Part shown: positions 1 to 9,009 of the stretch, in pieces
Layout: the number at the start of each line of letters is the position of its first letter
How positions within the stretch are numbered: position 1 is the stretch's first letter
From: Bowmanella yangjiangensis
GTDB taxonomy: Bacteria > Pseudomonadota > Gammaproteobacteria > Enterobacterales > Alteromonadaceae
NCBI RefSeq assembly: GCF_017255015.1
Contig: NZ_JAFKCS010000002.1
Span: 310,001 to 374,000 of the forward strand
Length of the DNA stretch: 64,000 nucleotides
Direction of reading: 5' to 3'
The notes under the pieces: generated by a model
What the model was told of the DNA's origin: nothing
The model's input: only the letters and a program-made list of their open reading frames with translations
Database searches by the model: none
Translations under genes and position numbers: made by a program

Positions 1-237
1 TGTTTTAAATGAGTAACATTGGGAATGGCGACCATGTCGTGTCCAGTAGCTAAGTGGCAATCTTAAATTAAGTATCTGCTTAGAACATTATCATAAAGAA
101 ATAACTGCAGCCTATGCGAGATAGCTATAAGTAATACTGATTGTACAGAGTTAATTGCTTAGATATTGCGCTAATACTAGCAACTCAATGCGGGTATGTT
201 CGTTAACTGAGACTTACCTGTCAAATTTGCCTTGCGA
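1..237. other. Left-edge stretch with no gene seen
   Basis: This is the region downstream of the minus-strand EAL-HDOD gene. I see no convincing reading frame with a ribosome site, no terminator hairpin and no repeat. A 76-codon plus-strand frame starting near 155 runs into the EAL-HDOD gene on the other strand, has no Shine-Dalgarno site and looks like chance. Confidence 0.5.
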
Positions 238-1455
238 TCAACCCATATTTTCTCTGACGGTTGCCCAGCGAACTGAGTCTACATACAAGCGGGTAACCTT
301 ATCGATACTGAGCTCGAGCTGTTTACATAACTGCTGTGCGCTTGGCCAATCTGCGGCCTCGAAGGCTTTAGCCATCAACAGATAATCCGCTAATCTACCT
401 TCCCCTTCAATAAGGGCAGCCTTGATTGGCGGGCTAAGGGGAAGCTTATCCAGTAATTCAGGTAAAGAGGCGTCCAGCAAACCGTCCAGTAACGACAGCA
501 TGCCGGTAAGAAAGGCACCTGCTTCACTGCTATGTTGTCCTGGCTGGGCGGACAAATGTTCGCAGAATCTGGCGCGTACCAACGACATGACGGTCAGTGC
601 GGCTGGTTTTCGGTCAGAAAATTGTGCGGTGAAAAGTAAGGAGACAAAACGCCTCAGTTCCTGCAGGCCAAGGGCAATAATGGCTTGCTTGATGTTAACG
701 ATGTCGTTACGGCGTTTGAACAGTGGTGACTGAGCATAACGCAGCAATTTAAACGATAGGTTAACATCGGTTTCAAACACTTTGCTGATGGCTTGAGTAT
801 CAGGTTCATCACTGGCCAGTTCGGTCATCAACTGCGCGATGGTCAGCTGTGATGGATCCAATGTGCGGCTGCGCATCACTTCAGGTTTGCTGAAAAAGTA
901 TCCCTGGAAATAGCTAAAGCCCATTTCAATGGCCTGGTGAAACTCTTCGTGGGTTTCTACCTTCTCGGCCAGTAATTTGATGGAGGGGAAGGGGGCGGCT
1001 GCCTTTCTTATTTCTTCAACTTGTTCGGGGGTACTGTCTCGCAGGTCAACTTTAATAATGTCTACGTATGGGAAAAAGTGCAGCCAGACATTCTTATGCA
1101 CATAATCGTCCAGGGCGATTTGGTAGCCTTTTTCCTTAAATTCCTTACAGACTTCCAGCAACTGACGTGTTGGTGGCACAGACTCCAGTATCTCAACCAC
1201 CAATTGTTCTTTGGGCAGCATCAGCGGGTAACGCTGCAGCAGGGTTTCCTGGGTAAAGTTGATAAAGGCTAATTTGTTTTCCGTCAGGGTATCCAGGCCG
1301 AGGTTAAATTGCAGGCCTTCAATGATTTTTGAGGTGGCGATATCCTCACCGATATCCGGAAACACATTTTTCAGGCTTTCCCTGAACAACAACTCATAGG
1401 CAACCAGTTTTTTATCTTTATCGAGAATGGGTTGCCTTGCCGCAAAAAACGCCAT
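238..1455 (-). CDS. EAL-HDOD signalling protein (degenerate EAL)
   Basis: A 405-residue protein with an N-terminal EAL-like domain (about 1-200) and a C-terminal HDOD domain (about 200-390), the two-domain layout of YuxH-type regulators. The EAL signature is degraded: YELLFRE stands near residues 20-26 in place of E-A-L-L-R, and LDDY replaces the catalytic DDFGTG. It is therefore probably not a working c-di-GMP phosphodiesterase and more likely a binding or scaffold protein; that is inferred from the missing residues. No signal peptide or membrane segment is seen, so it should be cytoplasmic. It is transcribed alone, divergent from nothing and downstream of putP. The family call is secure, the role unknown. 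Confidence 0.9.
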   Translation of the reverse strand: MAFFAARQPILDKDKKLVAYELLFRESLKNVFPDIGEDIATSKIIEGLQFNLGLDTLTENKLAFINFTQETLLQRYPLMLPKEQLVVEILESVPPTRQLLEVCKEFKEKGYQIALDDYVHKNVWLHFFPYVDIIKVDLRDSTPEQVEEIRKAAAPFPSIKLLAEKVETHEEFHQAIEMGFSYFQGYFFSKPEVMRSRTLDPSQLTIAQLMTELASDEPDTQAISKVFETDVNLSFKLLRYAQSPLFKRRNDIVNIKQAIIALGLQELRRFVSLLFTAQFSDRKPAALTVMSLVRARFCEHLSAQPGQHSSEAGAFLTGMLSLLDGLLDASLPELLDKLPLSPPIKAALIEGEGRLADYLLMAKAFEAADWPSAQQLCKQLELSIDKVTRLYVDSVRWATVRENMG

Positions 1456-1532
1456 CTTGGTTCTACTATCCTGTTGAATCGATCCGTATTAACTTATCAC
1501 ATAAGATGTTTATTGTGAGTAATAAAAAATTA

Positions 1533-1556
1533 ACCCGGCAGAGGCCGGGTCAATTG
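1533..1556 (-). terminator. Rho-independent terminator of putP
   Basis: The stem ACCCGGC (1533-1539) pairs with GCCGGGT (1544-1550) around a 4-base loop. Read on the minus strand it is followed by a run of T residues (to about 1525). It lies directly after the putP stop codon. Confidence 0.8.
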
Positions 1557-3074
1557 TCAGGCTTGATCTGCCTGGAGTTTATTTTCCATCTTAGTGAATG
1601 TGTCTTGCATCGCCTGGCTGGGCGGACGGGTAAATAAACTGACAACCAGTATGGTCAGTGTACACAAGATAAAGCCGGGCACGATTTCATACATCCAACT
1701 GCTTAATGACTGGCCGTTGATGGTGACTGGGGCATAGATCCAGAACAACACGGTTCCTGCACCGACTAACATACCGGCCAAGGCGGCGGCTCGTGTCATG
1801 CGCTTCCAGAACAGACTAATAATGATCACAGGTCCAAAAGCTGCGCCAAAACCGGCCCAGGCATTACTGACCAGATTCAGGATGGTGTTTTGTGGATCCC
1901 AGGCCAGGGCGATGGCCACAATAGAGACCAATAGCACGGAGATACGACCAACCAACACCAGTTCGCTTTGGCTGGCGTCTTTGCGCAGGAAAGCCTGATA
2001 GAAATCACCGGTCAGCGAGCTGGACGTAACCAGCAGCTGTGAGGAAATGGTACTCATAATAGCAGCCAGAATGGCTGCCAGCAGAAAACCGCCAATTAAC
2101 GGGTGAAACAGGAATTGTGAAAACACCACAAAGATGGTTTCGGGGTCATCCAGCGTCATTTTGGTTTGGACTACATATGCCACACCGACAAAGCCCGTGG
2201 CCAGGGCACCAATAATGGAGACAATCATCCAGCTCATGCCAATGCGGCGGGCGGTTGGAATCGCCTTAACCGAATTAATTGCCATAAAACGCACAATGAT
2301 ATGGGGCTGACCGAAGTAACCCAGTCCCCAGGCCAACAACGAAATAATCCCCAGGGCACTTAATGCCTGACCGGTTTGCGCATTGGTAAAGAGATCCAGC
2401 ATTGCGCTGTTGATATGACTAACATCGGTGGTAACCTGCCCGATACCGCCAAGATGGTTAAAGGCAACCACAGGCACTAACACCAGCGACAAGAACATAA
2501 TGCAGCCCTGAACGAAGTCGGTCATGCTGACCGCCAGAAAACCACCAAACAGGGTGTAGGCTGCGACTACCCCGGCAGTTACAAACAAACCGGTGCTGTA
2601 ATCCATACCAAAGGAGCTGTCGAATAACTTGCCGCCAGCCACCAGACTGGCCGAGGTATACAGGGTGAAAAACACGATAATCACCAACGAAGACAGGATC
2701 CTTAACACCTTGGATTTGTCTTCAAAGCGGTTGGCAAAGTAATCCGGAATAGTAATAGAGTCATTGGCCACCTCGGTGTAAACCCGCAGGCGTGGTGCCA
2801 GGATCAGATAGTTTAAAAACGCACCTATTACCAGACCGACCGCAATCCAGATTTGCGAAATACCCGCCACATACATGGCACCGGGTAAGCCCATCAGCAT
2901 CCAGCCACTCATATCAGAGGCCCCGGCAGAAAGTGCCGTTATGCCGGGGCCTAAACGTCTGCCTCCCAGCATGTAACCGGAAACGTCGTCGGTAGAGGTG
3001 CGATAGGCATAAAGGCCAATGCCGAGCATGGCGATAAAATAAAGGGCGAGTGATATTAAGGTGCCGGTTTCCAC
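1557..3074 (-). CDS. putP: Sodium/proline symporter PutP
   Basis: A 505-residue solute:sodium symporter with about 13 hydrophobic segments, the usual length for PutP. It should bring proline into the cell with Na+. The conserved stretch SAGASDMSGWM near the second membrane segment, which carries Na+ and proline ligands in PutP, is present, and the family match runs end to end. I chose the GTG start at 3074 because AGGAGA sits 6 bases upstream; the open frame continues to 3122 but that extension (16 residues) has no ribosome site and is not PutP-like. The leader carries a terminator-like hairpin (see 3195-3215), which may regulate expression. No putA gene lies next to it. Confidence 0.93.
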   Translation of the reverse strand: METGTLISLALYFIAMLGIGLYAYRTSTDDVSGYMLGGRRLGPGITALSAGASDMSGWMLMGLPGAMYVAGISQIWIAVGLVIGAFLNYLILAPRLRVYTEVANDSITIPDYFANRFEDKSKVLRILSSLVIIVFFTLYTSASLVAGGKLFDSSFGMDYSTGLFVTAGVVAAYTLFGGFLAVSMTDFVQGCIMFLSLVLVPVVAFNHLGGIGQVTTDVSHINSAMLDLFTNAQTGQALSALGIISLLAWGLGYFGQPHIIVRFMAINSVKAIPTARRIGMSWMIVSIIGALATGFVGVAYVVQTKMTLDDPETIFVVFSQFLFHPLIGGFLLAAILAAIMSTISSQLLVTSSSLTGDFYQAFLRKDASQSELVLVGRISVLLVSIVAIALAWDPQNTILNLVSNAWAGFGAAFGPVIIISLFWKRMTRAAALAGMLVGAGTVLFWIYAPVTINGQSLSSWMYEIVPGFILCTLTILVVSLFTRPPSQAMQDTFTKMENKLQADQA

Positions 3075-3194
3075 TAAGGTCTCCTGTGTTGTTATTCTCA
3101 CCGAAGGGCAGGGAATGGCCAACTGCTATTCCTGACGTCGGTTTTACCCTGACGGCCCGCTGAGGCTCCTTGTTTTCGAGGAGCAAACAAAAAA

Positions 3195-3215
3195 TTGTCC
3201 GACCAGGGTCGGACA
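3195..3215 (-). promoter_or_regulatory. Terminator-like hairpin in the putP leader
   Basis: TGTCCGAC (3196-3203) pairs with GTCGGACA (3208-3215). On the minus strand the stem is followed by TTTTTT, so it has the form of an intrinsic terminator. It lies about 120 bases upstream of the putP start and no minus-strand gene ends next to it. A second stem (GCTCCT/AGGAGC, about 3165-3186) follows. It could be an attenuator or the end of a small RNA; no known riboswitch was recognised. Confidence 0.45.
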
Positions 3216-3285
3216 GGAAAATAATATAATTCAGTCAATTGCATTATCATGCTAACAAGTCGTTAATCTTTTCTCCAGAGGGCTT

Positions 3286-3744
3286 ATGAAAGTCAAATTT
3301 CGCTGGTGTAAATTCAAGCAATTACAGTTGTTGGAGTTACAGGCTGTGTTTGCCTTACGACAGCAGGTTTTTATTATTGAGCAGCAAAGTATTTACACTG
3401 ACATTGATGGTTTGGATGCCGATAGCTGGCATCTGCTCGGCGAAGACTCGGGAGGACAGTTGCTTGCCTATGCGAGATTAAGAGGGGATAGGCCGTCAGG
3501 CTGTTACAAATTTGAGCGAATCGTTCTTGCTCCAGAAGCCAGGGGCTGTGGATTAGGTGATATGTTGATGCAGCAGTTACTGGATAAAGCTACCCAAGGT
3601 GCTGAGTTTTCAACGCTTAAACTCAGTGCCCAAAGTCATCTGCAGGGCTTTTATGGGAAATGGGGATTTATTGGGGTAGGGCAGGAATACGACGACGGTG
3701 GCATACTGCATCGGGATATGCACAGGCCGTTGACGTTACCCTAA
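3286..3744 (+). CDS. elaA: ElaA-type GNAT acetyltransferase
   Basis: A 152-residue GNAT-fold protein that follows E. coli ElaA along its length: an R-x-x-V-F-I-I-E-Q segment (residues 24-34), YTDIDGLD (about 37-44), the acetyl-CoA loop region LAPEARGCGLG (about 86-96), and the C-terminal AQSHLQGFYGKWGF (about 121-134). ElaA members are soluble N-acyltransferases that use acetyl-CoA; the substrate is unknown. The start is supported by GAGGG 4 bases before the ATG. It stands alone on the plus strand and ends at a strong hairpin shared with the convergent hydrolase gene. Confidence 0.9.
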   Translation: MKVKFRWCKFKQLQLLELQAVFALRQQVFIIEQQSIYTDIDGLDADSWHLLGEDSGGQLLAYARLRGDRPSGCYKFERIVLAPEARGCGLGDMLMQQLLDKATQGAEFSTLKLSAQSHLQGFYGKWGFIGVGQEYDDGGILHRDMHRPLTLP

Positions 3745-3753
3745 ACCAACAAA

Positions 3754-3775
3754 AACGCCACCCTAAGGTGGCGTT
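3754..3775. terminator. Bidirectional terminator between elaA and CocE hydrolase
   Basis: A perfect 9-bp stem, AACGCCACC (3754-3762) and GGTGGCGTT (3767-3775), with the 4-base loop CTAA. It is flanked by A residues on the left and sits between two converging genes, so it can serve both. Confidence 0.8.
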
Positions 3776-3782
3776 AATATAT

Positions 3783-5663
3783 TTAGTTCAGCACCTTAAA
3801 GCGGATGGAACTGGGATATTCCGCACTGTGATAAAGCTTATGCTCGGCTTTAACAAAATCGCTTTCCTTGGCTTCAAAGATATTTTCCACATACTTTTGT
3901 GGGTTCATATCAATAAAGGGGAACATGCTGCTTTGCACCTGAATTTGCAGCTTGTGGCCACGTTTGATGGTGTGCAGTACGTCCTCTAATTTAAAGGCTA
4001 CCTGAGTGGGTTTATTTGCTTCAAACGGCTTAGGGGTGCTCATGCTGTCACGAAAACGGCCTCGCATTACCCCCCAACGCACTAGCTCATGACGGTTACC
4101 TGTGGCACTGTCAACCTTATCGTCATCGGCAAGTTTACCAGGGAAGACATCAACCAGCTTAACTACAAAATCGGCATCGCCCTGTGAGGTGGATACCCAT
4201 AAATTCAGATCAATGGGCCCGGCCAGGGTCATATCCTGCTCAGCCACCTCGGTTTCAAATACCAGCACATCGGTGCGGCGGGCGGCGAAGCGCTGATCTT
4301 CCGCCATATATGGGCGATCCCAGCCGCGGCTAACTTTAGCCGAGTGTGGTACAGGCTTCTTAGGATCACTGATGTAGTCTGCATAGCCGCCTTTGCTCTC
4401 TGGCTGTGTCAGCAGGCGCTGGTCGGCACCGAAGTACAAGGTGGTATCCTTACCCTCTTTAGGTGGCCACTGGGCAAATTCACGCCAGCGGTTGGCACCG
4501 GTTTCAAACATAGTGGCGCGGGCTAAGCCTGCTGATTTTCCCTCTTTTAGATGCTGTTTGAAAAACGGCAGCAGCACTTGTTGCTGGAACCATTCACTGG
4601 TATCAAAACCAAACTGAGCTTCGCCCATGCTATCGCCTTTGCCACGGTTCCACTGGCCATGGAACCAGGGGCCCATAATCAGCTTAACGTTATCCTGAGA
4701 ATTGGCCTTCGACATGGTTTGATAGGTGGCCAAGGGCCCATACAGATCTTCGGTATCATACCAACCGCCGACCACTAAGGTTGCCGGTTTCACTTTATTC
4801 AAATGCTGCAGCACGTCGCGGGCTTGCCAATACTCATCGTAGTTGGGGTGCTGAATCACTTCATTCCAGAATGGACGCTCGCCTTTAAAATAGTGCTTGT
4901 TGACGTTACTCAGTGGGCCCAGTTTCAGGAAAAAGTCATAACCATCCGGCGTTTGTTCCTTCATTTTCTCTGGCCAGGCGTAGTGCAGGCCATCACGAGG
5001 CTTGTCAAAGCTATCGAAGAACAAAAAGGCCATGGGCGTCACAAAGGCACCATTGCGATGAAAATCATCAAAAAACCAGTCTGCAATCGGCGCTTGCGGA
5101 GAGATGGCCTTTAAGGCTTTGTGGCTGTTAATGGCACTTACAGAGGTATAGTAACCGGGATAAGATACCCCCCACATGCCCACATTACCGTTGTTGTTTG
5201 GCAGGTTTTTCACCAGCCAATCAACGGTGTCGTATGTGTCGGTTGCATCATCGGTGGCTTTATTACCCCGCTTGTAGGCATCCTGCGGGCGCATATTGAC
5301 GTACTCGCCTTCTGACATAAATTTACCGCGGACATCCTGGAAGACGAAAATAAAGCCTTCCTTCTCAAATATTTCACTGGGCCCCAGGGCTTTTTTGTAG
5401 TCGCTGGCACCATAAGGTGCGACCCGGTATGGGGTGCGCTGCATCAAAATGGGGTACTTTTGTGATTTGTCGTAAGGCACATACACAGAAGTGAACAACT
5501 TCGTGCCGTCACGCATAGGGATCTGATATTCATATTTGGCGTAGTGTGAGCGAATATAATCCGCCCGTGCTTGTTCGGCCTTTTTGTCATCGGCATAGAC
5601 GTTACTGCTAATACTCGTCCATACCACCAGGCCTACCAGCCAGAGGAGTGAGATTTTTTTCAT
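3783..5663 (-). CDS. Secreted CocE/NonD (X-Pro dipeptidyl-peptidase S15) family hydrolase
   Basis: A 626-residue alpha/beta hydrolase with an N-terminal signal peptide (MKKISLLWLVGLVVW, cut near residue 25 after VYA). The nucleophile elbow is G-V-S-Y-P-G, the form typical of CocE/S15 enzymes. Upstream sits the MRDGTKLFTSVYVP strand that opens this family, and the C-terminal third is the jelly-roll (LNLWVSTSQGDADFVVKLVDV). Such enzymes hydrolyse esters, amides or proline peptides; the substrate cannot be read from sequence. I start at 5663 because the signal peptide begins there; the frame extends 15 residues upstream to 5708 without a ribosome site. Probably periplasmic. Confidence 0.88.
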   Translation of the reverse strand: MKKISLLWLVGLVVWTSISSNVYADDKKAEQARADYIRSHYAKYEYQIPMRDGTKLFTSVYVPYDKSQKYPILMQRTPYRVAPYGASDYKKALGPSEIFEKEGFIFVFQDVRGKFMSEGEYVNMRPQDAYKRGNKATDDATDTYDTVDWLVKNLPNNNGNVGMWGVSYPGYYTSVSAINSHKALKAISPQAPIADWFFDDFHRNGAFVTPMAFLFFDSFDKPRDGLHYAWPEKMKEQTPDGYDFFLKLGPLSNVNKHYFKGERPFWNEVIQHPNYDEYWQARDVLQHLNKVKPATLVVGGWYDTEDLYGPLATYQTMSKANSQDNVKLIMGPWFHGQWNRGKGDSMGEAQFGFDTSEWFQQQVLLPFFKQHLKEGKSAGLARATMFETGANRWREFAQWPPKEGKDTTLYFGADQRLLTQPESKGGYADYISDPKKPVPHSAKVSRGWDRPYMAEDQRFAARRTDVLVFETEVAEQDMTLAGPIDLNLWVSTSQGDADFVVKLVDVFPGKLADDDKVDSATGNRHELVRWGVMRGRFRDSMSTPKPFEANKPTQVAFKLEDVLHTIKRGHKLQIQVQSSMFPFIDMNPQKYVENIFEAKESDFVKAEHKLYHSAEYPSSIRFKVLN

Positions 5664-5813
5664 TTTTTTGTTCCATTGGATAACGAAGGGTGTTGCCTTG
5701 TCGACCATACACCCCGGCGCCGATAATTCGAACTACTAAAATGTACTGATCAGGTTAGTTGGCAATAATCGGCGATAAACGGCAGATGGCGTATTCCTCT
5801 ATCATCAATAAAA

Positions 5814-5834
5814 AAGCCCTGAAATTCAGGGCTT
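5814..5834 (-). terminator. Terminator of the MATE gene
   Basis: The stem AAGCCCTGA pairs with TCAGGGCTT around a short A/T loop. On the minus strand it is followed by TTTTTT. It lies just after the stop codon of the MATE transporter. Confidence 0.85.
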
Positions 5835-5840
5835 ATAGGT

Positions 5841-7247
5841 TTATACGGTTTTGGTTTTCCAATGGCCTCGGCGGAAATACCAGATGCCGACAACCGCCAG
5901 CAAAGACTCCGCAATGGTAATCGCCATAAAGACCCCATTGGTGCCTAGTCCCGCATATTTAGCCAGGCTGTAAGCCAGTGGTATCTGCAGCATCCAGTAG
6001 CACAGAAAGTTAATACGGGTTGGCGTCATAGTATCTCCTGCACCATTGAATGCCTGCACCACTATCATACCTATGCCGTAGAACCCGTAGCCATAGGCCA
6101 CAAAGCGTAAGCAATTTACGCCGTCACGAATAACCGCTGGGTCGGTGCTAAACAAGCCGATGATAAATTCAGCAAACAGAATAAATACCACCGCCACACT
6201 CAGCATAAAGTACAGGTTGTATCTGGCGATTCGCCAAACGGATTGCTCGGCACGGTCGGGCTTTCCCGCTCCCAGGTTTTGTCCCACCAGAGTGGCCACT
6301 GCGTTACTCATTCCCCAGGCTGGCAGTATGGTAAAGATCACCACACGGATAGCGATGGTATAGCCCGCCACCGCCGCACTGCCGTAGGTGGAGACGATAC
6401 GTACCAGAGCAACCCAACTGGCGGTAGCAATCAAGAACTGGAGGATCCCGCCTATACTGACTTTTATCAGGCCTAGCATCACCTCTAGTTGCGGCTTGAG
6501 TTCAGCCAGTCCCACTTTGATACGACTGGCGTGGCCACGCAGGTGATAAAGCTGATACAGCACCCCTACACCACGACCTATAGTGGTGGCCACCGCAGCG
6601 CCGGTTACACCCATTTCTGGAAAAGGACCAATACCGTAGATGAGCAATGGATCGAGCACGATGTTTAAACCGTTGGCCAGCCATAATGAGCGCATGGCCA
6701 CGGAAGCGTCACCGGCTCCCCTGAATATGGCGTTGATCAAAAACAAGTACAAAATCGTGATTGAGCCACACAGCATAACCAGGGTGTAGTCTGCCCCCAC
6801 AGCCAGTACCTTTTCGTCAGCGCCCATTAATCTCAGGATATCCTGGGAATAGATCAGGCCGACAAAGGCAACCAGCATGGACACCAGCATGCCGACCCAC
6901 AGGGCTTGCCCAGCCACCTGATTGGCTTTTTTCGGATTTCCTTCGCCGATGCGCCGGGCAATCAAGGCGGTGATACCCATACTCAGGCCAATGGCCACGG
7001 CGTACAGAATAGTCAGCACCGCTTCGGTGAGACCAACTACTGCAACGGCCTCAAAACCGAGTGAGGCAACGAAAAAGATATCGACAATGGCAAAGATGGA
7101 TTCCATGGCCATTTCCAGCACCATTGGTACGGCTAGCAGGAACGCTGCGATACCGATAGAGCCTTTAGTAAAATCATGCTGCACATCCCCCCTCAGGGCC
7201 TGTTTAAACAGCTGATAAAGTGATGGACGTTGAGTTTGTTCCGTCAT
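5841..7247 (-). CDS. MATE family multidrug/Na+ antiporter
   Basis: A 468-residue inner-membrane protein with about 12 hydrophobic segments in two halves, the MATE layout. The first half has the family-typical ESIFAIVDIFFVASLG and the first loop ends in ARRIGEGNPKKA; the second half repeats the pattern with VGQNLGAGKPDRAEQ. It is expected to export organic cations or other small molecules using a Na+ or H+ gradient; the substrate is unknown. It begins with a short cytoplasmic arm (about 40 residues). It is monocistronic, with its own terminator. The 420 bases upstream are non-coding and carry an inverted repeat. Confidence 0.92.
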   Translation of the reverse strand: MTEQTQRPSLYQLFKQALRGDVQHDFTKGSIGIAAFLLAVPMVLEMAMESIFAIVDIFFVASLGFEAVAVVGLTEAVLTILYAVAIGLSMGITALIARRIGEGNPKKANQVAGQALWVGMLVSMLVAFVGLIYSQDILRLMGADEKVLAVGADYTLVMLCGSITILYLFLINAIFRGAGDASVAMRSLWLANGLNIVLDPLLIYGIGPFPEMGVTGAAVATTIGRGVGVLYQLYHLRGHASRIKVGLAELKPQLEVMLGLIKVSIGGILQFLIATASWVALVRIVSTYGSAAVAGYTIAIRVVIFTILPAWGMSNAVATLVGQNLGAGKPDRAEQSVWRIARYNLYFMLSVAVVFILFAEFIIGLFSTDPAVIRDGVNCLRFVAYGYGFYGIGMIVVQAFNGAGDTMTPTRINFLCYWMLQIPLAYSLAKYAGLGTNGVFMAITIAESLLAVVGIWYFRRGHWKTKTV

Positions 7248-7667
7248 AACTGTTCCAAATAAAAAGCGACAATAAACGCCAAGCGACCACCGGCCTGCAA
7301 GAACACAAGCGCAGTTGTCGCAGGCGGATCAATGCCTAAGCGAGCAAATTCTGGTGGGCATAAGCCCGGTTTTAGTTAATCAATGCCAAGCAATGTGGCG
7401 GGGTGGCTCCCGATCAAATTCGCTATCGAATAATTCGACGAATTCGACCTGTGAGGAACAAGACCGGGAGCCTACATGCAATATCAGCAACGCAGAGGAT
7501 CATCTGCTTAGAGGACGCTGACTTGTTCATGGGCCTTCTCCGATCTGAGGGTCAAGGGGTTACTTTGCCAACAGCCATAGATACTGTCAACCGGCAGATA
7601 TGAAATCTTTGTGAATAAATGTAATGACAAGAAATTGGGGGCTCAGTTGCCCCCAATTTTATGTCTT
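7248..7667. other. Non-coding stretch with inverted repeats
   Basis: No convincing gene. The stretch has an 8-bp inverted repeat, GGCTCCCG (7405-7412) and CGGGAGCC (7465-7472), enclosing AATTCG-A-CGAATT (7432-7444). A 35-codon minus-strand frame starts near 7529 after GGAGAAGG but has no recognisable product. The terminator of the anti-sigma gene lies at 7634-7657. Confidence 0.5.
7634..7657 (-). terminator. Terminator of the sigma/anti-sigma operon
   Basis: A 9-bp stem, ATTGGGGGC (7634-7642) and GCCCCCAAT (7649-7657), with a 6-base loop, located 10 bases after the anti-sigma stop codon. The T run on the minus strand is short (TTTCTT). Confidence 0.7.
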
Positions 7668-8369
7668 TTATGCTGAGAAACGCAGCTTGGCTTTCAGCTT
7701 TTCTTCCAGAGGTGTCAGTATTTGTTGTTTACTGCCTACCAGAATCAGGCTGGCTTGTTGCATATTCAGCGCTTTGCCTTGGTATTCCTGATCACTGAAG
7801 TATTCAGAGAACTTCATGCTTTCACTACTGGGCACAATAAACACGGTGATCTTACCTTGCGGGCTGCCAACCACCATATGCAGGCTTTTGATTCGCTGGA
7901 AGTCACAAAAATTGGCGTAATAAATCTTGCCAATATCATCAACAAATTCGCCACCGAAACTGGCCAGCTTGGCGTTAACTTGCTCTAAGCTCAGGTTTTC
8001 ATCCACCACCAGGGCTTTATGTTCGTGGTAAACATGGGCCAGGGCATTTTCTGCCAAGTCAACCTGACCAGGCTGCCATAGCGTAAAAGTCAGTCCTACC
8101 ACCAACACGGTGGACGCGGCCAGCCCTAAAAACCAGTTGCGCTGCTGTTGTTGTTTGCGATGCGCCTGCATGGACTGGCGCAGCAGCAGTCGCTGGGCTA
8201 ATCCATCCGGCACCGGTACTTTAGCGGCTTGTTTCAGCTTGTCATCAAGCTGACGGGCTTCCTGCCAAGCCTGTGCTTTAGCTGGATCCTGCGCAATGGC
8301 TTGTTTAAGCCGCTCGTCACGACTGTGAGGATCAGCATAAATGGTGCGGCGAAATTCTAAATCATCCAT
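7668..8369 (-). CDS. DUF3379 membrane protein, probable anti-sigma factor
   Basis: A 233-residue protein with a cytoplasmic N-terminal part (about 1-90), one membrane segment (WFLGLAASTVLVVGLTF, about 92-108) and an extracytoplasmic C-terminal domain. The sequence fits the DUF3379 family, whose members usually sit beside ECF sigma factors. The ATG at 8369 overlaps the end of the sigma gene by 8 bases and has GAGGA 8 bases upstream; the longer frame to 8408 is not favoured. The overlap implies translational coupling, so the likely job is to hold the upstream sigma factor at the membrane until a signal arrives. The role is inferred from context; the N-terminal part does not show a classic zinc-binding ZAS motif. 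Confidence 0.8.
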   Translation of the reverse strand: MDDLEFRRTIYADPHSRDERLKQAIAQDPAKAQAWQEARQLDDKLKQAAKVPVPDGLAQRLLLRQSMQAHRKQQQQRNWFLGLAASTVLVVGLTFTLWQPGQVDLAENALAHVYHEHKALVVDENLSLEQVNAKLASFGGEFVDDIGKIYYANFCDFQRIKSLHMVVGSPQGKITVFIVPSSESMKFSEYFSDQEYQGKALNMQQASLILVGSKQQILTPLEEKLKAKLRFSA

Positions 8370-8919
8370 TTTTACGTCCTCGGCGTTCTGATGCCTGTTC
8401 AAGGGCATCTTTTATCTGGTTTCTGGCCCGGAATAAGCGGGTCATTACGGTATTCTTGTTGAGATCCAGTTGTTCGGCTATTTCATCTCCGCTGTAGCCG
8501 AAGATGACCTGCAACATAAGAGGCTCACGATATTCCTCTGCCAGTGACCCGATAAGTTGATGAATTTCCCGTTGTTGCAGTTGCGTATCATGATCCGGGC
8601 CGTCATCCGCCAGGCTATAGTCATCCATATCAACCAAATCAAACTGTTTACGCTCAAAACGACGGGCGTTTTCACGACGAAGGATCGTGATCAACCAGGA
8701 CTTGGCGGCCTTTTCATCCAATAAGGAATCCAATGACTTCCAGGCGCGCAGGAACGTTTCCTGCACTATGTCCTCGGCGACGGCTTTATCCCCCACCAAC
8801 CAGTATGCATATCTGTATATATCGGCATGCAGCGCCTGCACCAGCGCTTCATAACGTTGCTGTTTCGTTATCATGTCTGCATTGACCGAGGCAGGCGGAC
8901 TTTGCTTTCGAAAAAACAT
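8362..8919 (-). CDS. ECF-type RNA polymerase sigma factor
   Basis: A 185-residue sigma-70 family protein with region 2 (about 25-95, including DIVQETFLRAWKSL) and region 4 (about 120-175, with the helix-turn-helix GYSGDEIAEQLDLNKNTVMTRLFRAR). It lacks regions 1.1 and 3, as ECF factors do. It directs RNA polymerase to a small regulon that cannot be named here. An in-frame ATG 15 codons later is a possible alternative start. The overlapping downstream DUF3379 gene is the presumed anti-sigma factor. Confidence 0.9.
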   Translation of the reverse strand: MFFRKQSPPASVNADMITKQQRYEALVQALHADIYRYAYWLVGDKAVAEDIVQETFLRAWKSLDSLLDEKAAKSWLITILRRENARRFERKQFDLVDMDDYSLADDGPDHDTQLQQREIHQLIGSLAEEYREPLMLQVIFGYSGDEIAEQLDLNKNTVMTRLFRARNQIKDALEQASERRGRKNG

Positions 8920-8975
8920 AATTATCTGTTTTCCAGGCCGGGCTAAGGCTAAGTGTATAGGAGAGGCAGAAATAG

Positions 8976-9000
8976 AAAAGTCCGGTGTGGCCGGACTTTT
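8976..9000. terminator. Terminator after the DUF885 gene
   Basis: A perfect 10-bp stem, AAAAGTCCGG (8976-8985) and CCGGACTTTT (8991-9000), with a 5-base loop. It ends the long minus-strand moxR/bat/DUF885 transcription unit and insulates the sigma gene. Confidence 0.8.
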
Positions 9001-9009
9001 CTTGGTTTA

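Noticed and set aside
3080-3215. Known riboswitch upstream of putP
   Set aside because: No consensus of a named riboswitch could be matched; only a terminator-like stem is supported.
7315-7603. Two overlapping plus-strand frames of 66-68 codons
   Set aside because: They have no ribosome sites, unlikely composition and overlap an inverted repeat.
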